Shown here: positions 7,292 through 10,004 of the stretch, piece after piece
How the letters are laid out: each line of letters starts with the position of its first letter
Numbering within the stretch: the first letter of the stretch is position 1
Source of the DNA: Acidobacteriota bacterium
GTDB lineage: Bacteria > Acidobacteriota > Terriglobia > Terriglobales > Acidobacteriaceae
Direction: 5' to 3'
DNA length: 10,004 nt
Assembly (NCBI GenBank): GCA_021805955.1
Contig: JAJZDO010000701.1
Coordinates: 1 to 10,004, forward strand
Notes under the pieces: model-generated
Databases searched by the model: none
What the model was told of the DNA's origin: nothing
Seen by the model: the letters and a program-made list of their open reading frames with translations, nothing else
Made by a program: the position numbers and the translations under genes

Positions 7292-8411
7292 GGGCTTCCG
7301 TCACCGAAAAGCGGGAGGGCGAATATGGGTCTAGAGGGATTATTGAGGTCCGTTCGAGAAATTGATCTAACAGCAAGTGTGCAGTAGCGAGCGAGGTTGT
7401 GATGCCAAGTCCTTCATGTCCGACTGCCACAAACATGCTTGCATCCCCTTGGATGGCGCCAATTAGAGGCAGATGATCGGGTGTTGCGACGCGAAAACCT
7501 GTCCAGATTCGCAGAGCTGAAAGGGAACTCAGCTTGGGAATAAATCTTTGCGCACGTTCAACCATCGCCTTCACTATAGAGCGGTCTACGAATCCATTGT
7601 CGACATCGAACTGGCGGGAAGAGCCAAGTAATAACTGCCCTGTTCGCCGGGGCTGCAGGTTGAATGCAACTGAGTCGCTTGTCACGGAATGCGCGCTTGT
7701 CAGATAGCCGAGCTCTACCATCTGATGCCGGCAAAAGCCTGGATAGCGATCTGTAATAATGAGGTGCCCCTTTCGTTTCCGGATAGGCAAGTCAGGGGTA
7801 ACGGTACTAGCGGAAGCTCCCATTGCATTCACAATGCGATCTGTGCGAAGCATGGTTGCGTCGTCCAAGAGAACTTCGCTCTCACCTGCCCGCACGACTG
7901 TTTTCTCCAGGTAGAGTTTTGCTCCCATCTTTTGAGCACACTGAACCATGAACAAGGCTGCAGCCGGGGAATATAAAACAGCATCCTCGGGAACCAGTAA
8001 TGCTCCGACTAGAGAGGTGGAAAGATTTGGCTCAGCTTCTGTCAGCCCGCTGGAATCTAGAATCTGAACGGGAACACCCAGAGACTGGTAGTAGATGTAT
8101 TTGCGCTGAAGCTCCGGCATCTCCTCTTCATTCTGGGCGATCCAGAGAGTTCCACAGCGATCGTATTCGATATTTTCGGGCAAGGTTGGTGCCAGCTCTG
8201 CCCATAGCAATTGCGAATATCGTGTCAGCGCAAACTGGGCCGGTGAATCGTCCATCACAACGATGTGGCCCATCCCAGCCGCAGTGGCCTCGCCGCCAAT
8301 GACGCCGCGTTCGACGACGGCGACACGCATGCCTGCCTGAGTAAACTCCAAAGCACACGCCGCACCGACGATACCTGCGCCAAGAACAACAACATCGTAG
8401 TGATGGCTCAT
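7284..8411 (-). CDS. lhpB: D-hydroxyproline dehydrogenase, DAO-type FAD subunit
   Basis: A 375-residue flavoprotein of the D-amino-acid oxidase/glycine oxidase/sarcosine oxidase-beta family and probably the subunit that oxidises the imino acid substrate. It starts with a Rossmann motif GAGIVG (11-16) after VVVL, followed by the FAD-ribose acidic end VVERG near 32-36. GGEATAAGMGHI (39-50) corresponds to the flavin-contact G-x-S/T-x-x-A-A-G region. The C-terminal RIWTGFRVATPDHLPLIGAI (301-320) and GHEGLGITTS (331-340) are the usual family motifs. The frame is open 87 codons further upstream, but that part is antiparallel shadow inside the epimerase gene. The ATG at 8411 overlaps the epimerase stop as ATGA, with AGGA nine bases before it. 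Glycine oxidase-like activity is possible in isolation; the partner subunits argue for hydroxyproline dehydrogenase. Confidence 0.87.
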   Translation of the reverse strand: MSHHYDVVVLGAGIVGAACALEFTQAGMRVAVVERGVIGGEATAAGMGHIVVMDDSPAQFALTRYSQLLWAELAPTLPENIEYDRCGTLWIAQNEEEMPELQRKYIYYQSLGVPVQILDSSGLTEAEPNLSTSLVGALLVPEDAVLYSPAAALFMVQCAQKMGAKLYLEKTVVRAGESEVLLDDATMLRTDRIVNAMGASASTVTPDLPIRKRKGHLIITDRYPGFCRHQMVELGYLTSAHSVTSDSVAFNLQPRRTGQLLLGSSRQFDVDNGFVDRSIVKAMVERAQRFIPKLSSLSALRIWTGFRVATPDHLPLIGAIQGDASMFVAVGHEGLGITTSLATAHLLLDQFLERTSIIPLDPYSPSRFSVTEAHA

Positions 8412-9370
8412 TGCGGAATTCCTGTGCGGAAAGGATCGTTCGCATCCAGAATCAGTTTGGTTTCCCCGGTAACATAGGCGGCGCCCGTAATACTGGGAAT
8501 AATATTGCCCGTCGCAATATCGACTTCGAAGCTCCCTTCGAATATCGTATCCAGGATTCCCTGCTGCCGCCAGACTTGACCGGCTGCCAATTTGCCGTTC
8601 GCATAGAGGCAGGCCAGCTTCGCGCTGGTTCCAGTTCCACATGGCGACCTGTCGTAAACTTTTCCCGGACACAACACAAAATTCTTACTGTCCGCGATCT
8701 CGGGGTGTGCCGGTGTAAAGAGTTCGATGTGGTCGATATCCGCACCAGTAGTACCCGTAATGTTTTGGGCCTTCAGTGCCTGGCGAATTTTCCATGCATA
8801 TTCCGTCAGCTCCTCGACATTCTGTTGAGAGAGGCTGTGAATCCGGTCTTCAGTTAGGAAAAACCAGTTTCCACCCCATGCAATGTCTCCACAAATATCG
8901 CCAATTCCCGGAACATTCACAATTAAGTCTTTGCTGCTCCGATAACTGGCTACATTTTCCACTGTTACCTTGCCCTGCGGATGAAGTGTGGCGGTTACGA
9001 TTCCGACAGGTGTATCGATTCGGTGGGTGCCGGGCTTTATTTTCCCCATGTGGGAGAGTGTTACCACCAGTCCGATAACTCCATGGCCACACATGCCGAG
9101 ATAACCCACATTGTTGAAAAAAATCACACCGGCTGTGCAGGTGCTGTCCGCCGGTTCGCACAAAAGCGCACCCACCAGCACATCGGATCCACGAGGCTCC
9201 TTGATCACGGTCCTGCGGAACGAATCATGCAAACCTTGAAGGCGTTTCAAGCGTTCCGATAGAGGACCGGTTCCAAGGTCGGGACCACCTTCGATCACGA
9301 CTCGGGTCGGTTCGCCGCCTGTATGGCTATCAATGACGCGAATGTATTGCATATCAGGATGGATTTGCAT
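8408..9370 (-). CDS. lhpA: 4-hydroxyproline 2-epimerase (proline racemase superfamily)
   Basis: A 320-residue enzyme that interconverts trans-4-hydroxy-L-proline and cis-4-hydroxy-D-proline (EC 5.1.1.8). The family opening RVIDSHTGGEPTRVV is present at 11-25. The two catalytic acid/base residues are both cysteines: Cys94 in GMCGHG and Cys244 in DRSPCGTGTSA. A Cys/Cys pair excludes trans-3-hydroxyproline dehydratase, in which one position is threonine, but does not by itself separate epimerase from proline racemase; the operon does. I chose the ATG at 9370 because AGGA lies six bases before it. The frame continues to an ATG at 9448, but that would read through the operator-like region, and the next ATG at 9352 has no ribosome binding site. 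It is the first gene of the operon. Confidence 0.92.
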   Translation of the reverse strand: MQIHPDMQYIRVIDSHTGGEPTRVVIEGGPDLGTGPLSERLKRLQGLHDSFRRTVIKEPRGSDVLVGALLCEPADSTCTAGVIFFNNVGYLGMCGHGVIGLVVTLSHMGKIKPGTHRIDTPVGIVTATLHPQGKVTVENVASYRSSKDLIVNVPGIGDICGDIAWGGNWFFLTEDRIHSLSQQNVEELTEYAWKIRQALKAQNITGTTGADIDHIELFTPAHPEIADSKNFVLCPGKVYDRSPCGTGTSAKLACLYANGKLAAGQVWRQQGILDTIFEGSFEVDIATGNIIPSITGAAYVTGETKLILDANDPFRTGIPQ

Positions 9371-9400
9371 TTCGTGTCCTAGCGAGCCCGGCAAGATAAC

Positions 9401-9428
9401 TTGACATTGACGTGTATAAGTGTATACA
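9401..9428 (+). promoter_or_regulatory. Possible sigma-70 promoter toward the secreted-protein gene
   Basis: A perfect -35 box TTGACA (9401-9406) is followed after 16 bases by TATACA (9423-9428), a four-of-six match to the -10 consensus. Transcription would begin near 9435 and leave a leader of about 110 bases. This is pattern matching only; Acidobacteriota promoters are poorly defined. Confidence 0.35.
9412..9428. promoter_or_regulatory. Operator-like TGTATACA palindrome with a GTGTATA direct repeat
   Basis: GTGTATA occurs at 9412-9418 and again at 9420-9426, a spacing of eight bases. The second copy is part of the perfect eight-base palindrome TGTATACA (9421-9428), which overlaps the possible -10 box. 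Palindromes built on GTATAC are common as operators of GntR-family repressors, so a GntR-type regulator of the hydroxyproline operon is a reasonable guess. No regulator gene is in the window. Confidence 0.4.
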
Positions 9429-9531
9429 TGGTACCACGCGAGGCCCACGTTTCCATTATTTGAATTCGCAATGGCTGCGTCTGCAACTTACAACGGTGCC
9501 TCGGAGCCGCTAAGCGAAAAGAATGCGTCCC

Positions 9532-9538
9532 AAGGAGG
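9532..9538 (+). promoter_or_regulatory. Ribosome binding site of the secreted-protein gene
   Basis: AAGGAGG lies five bases before the ATG at 9544 and fixes the start of the open frame that runs to the window end. Confidence 0.8.
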
Positions 9539-9543
9539 AGAGT

Positions 9544-10004
9544 ATGGAACCGGTAAAGAATAAAAGCAAACAGCTCAAGTCTCGGCTTGCAGGGGGAATC
9601 CTTGTTGTAGTGTCCGCCCTCGCCGTCCAGGCGCAGATTGGCAGCCCCCACCCTCGCAGGCTCACTGAATCGATGAGCGGAGGACTTCATGGCTATATTT
9701 CGATGAAAGTATCGCCCCCTCCGGACGGCTTCGGCTTCGGCGTTAGCTTCTATTCGGCTGTCTGGCCGCTCCTTGCAAAACCCCTCAAGTCCTTTCAGAT
9801 TGGCCTGCCCGGCACCTGGATTATCCCCGACAACCGGAACTATGAACAGCCGTTATGCCCGCCCGGTACGTTGGCTCGCGATCAATGGTCTAGGCGCGCC
9901 CCCTCCTACCGCGATGTCTTCCAAACGATCGAGGGTGGCCTGGGCTTCTGGACCAGCACGCAGTTTCCATCCGCTACATCAAAGTACATAATGAAGTCCT
10001 CCAT
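9544..10004 (+). CDS. Secreted protein of unknown function, 3'-truncated by the window edge
   Basis: An open frame of 153 codons starts at an ATG with a consensus ribosome binding site and reaches the end of the window without a stop. The first 30 residues are a clear signal peptide: basic KNKSKQLKSR, hydrophobic LAGGILVVVSALA, then a VQAQ cleavage region. The mature part begins IGSPHPRRLTESMSGGLHGY, then has a glycine- and phenylalanine-rich strand-like stretch (PPPDGFGFGVSFYSAVWPLL), a WIIPDNRNYEQPLCPPG segment and a YRDVFQTIEGGLGFW segment. I do not recognise the family. Codon use resembles the neighbouring genes and gives no hint of transfer. It is transcribed away from the hydroxyproline operon and may share its control region, but nothing in the sequence ties it to that pathway. 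Confidence 0.8.
   Translation, partial: MEPVKNKSKQLKSRLAGGILVVVSALAVQAQIGSPHPRRLTESMSGGLHGYISMKVSPPPDGFGFGVSFYSAVWPLLAKPLKSFQIGLPGTWIIPDNRNYEQPLCPPGTLARDQWSRRAPSYRDVFQTIEGGLGFWTSTQFPSATSKYIMKSS

Larger units (their letters stand above)
9371..9543. promoter_or_regulatory. Divergent intergenic control region
   Basis: The 173 bases separate the hydroxyproline operon (minus) from a secreted-protein gene (plus), so promoters for both should lie here. The AT-rich core is 9394-9433; the rest is GC-richer with no obvious pattern until the ribosome binding site at 9532. On the minus strand I could not identify a convincing -35/-10 pair for the operon; TTATCT at 9399-9394 is a possible -10 without a good -35. 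Confidence 0.6.

Noticed and set aside
8412..8672. Longer N-terminus of 87 residues for the DAO-type subunit
   Set aside because: The extension overlaps the epimerase C-terminal third and precedes the Rossmann fold with unrelated sequence. The ATGA overlap at 8408-8411 is the better start.
9371..9448. Upstream ATG at 9448 for the epimerase
   Set aside because: The 26 extra residues are unlike the family, cross the AT-rich operator region, and the ATG at 9370 has its own AGGA site.

Overview
The window looks like a bacterial chromosome segment of mid-to-high GC, most likely from a soil member of the Acidobacteriota (Terriglobia type). The basis is lineage flavour rather than a marker gene: the left end holds two large secreted FG-GAP/VCBS plus ASPIC-UnbV proteins of the CRTAC1 type, which are numerous in Acidobacteriota, and the first closely resembles the acidobacterial form of the family. 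No rRNA, tRNA or CRISPR was found.

Layout. (1) Positions 1-2817, plus strand: a 5'-truncated CRTAC1-like gene, then a complete CRTAC1-like gene starting with an ATGA overlap. The first 99 bases are an exact copy of 2045-2143 inside the second gene, joined out of frame to the first gene. This looks like an assembly chimera or a recombination scar. (2) Positions 2818-3196: a gene-poor stretch with a fragment of an IS110-family transposase (plus strand) meeting, near 2990, a short fragment resembling a ribbon-helix-helix (antitoxin-like) N-terminus on the minus strand. (3) Positions 3197-9370, minus strand: a compact six-gene trans-4-hydroxy-L-proline catabolic operon. In transcription order it encodes 4-hydroxyproline 2-epimerase, the DAO-type FAD subunit, the small [2Fe-2S] subunit and the FAD/BFD subunit of a hetero-oligomeric D-hydroxyproline dehydrogenase, then 1-pyrroline-4-hydroxy-2-carboxylate deaminase and 2-oxoglutarate semialdehyde dehydrogenase. 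All junctions overlap or are separated by 5-8 bases, and two stop codons lie within or against the next Shine-Dalgarno sequence, so the genes are probably co-transcribed and translationally coupled. (4) Positions 9371-9543: a divergent control region with a TGTATACA palindrome and a plausible plus-strand promoter. (5) From 9544 to the window end, plus strand: the start of a secreted protein of unknown function that runs off the edge.

How the genes work together: trans-4-hydroxy-L-proline is epimerised to cis-4-hydroxy-D-proline, oxidised by the three-subunit flavo-iron-sulfur dehydrogenase to 1-pyrroline-4-hydroxy-2-carboxylate, deaminated to 2-oxoglutarate semialdehyde, and oxidised to 2-oxoglutarate. 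Every catalytic step is present. No transporter or regulator of the pathway is inside the window.

No clearly novel system was found. The most notable items are the out-of-frame 99-base duplication, the decayed mobile-element junction, the complete hydroxyproline operon in a probable acidobacterium, and the unassigned secreted protein divergent from it.
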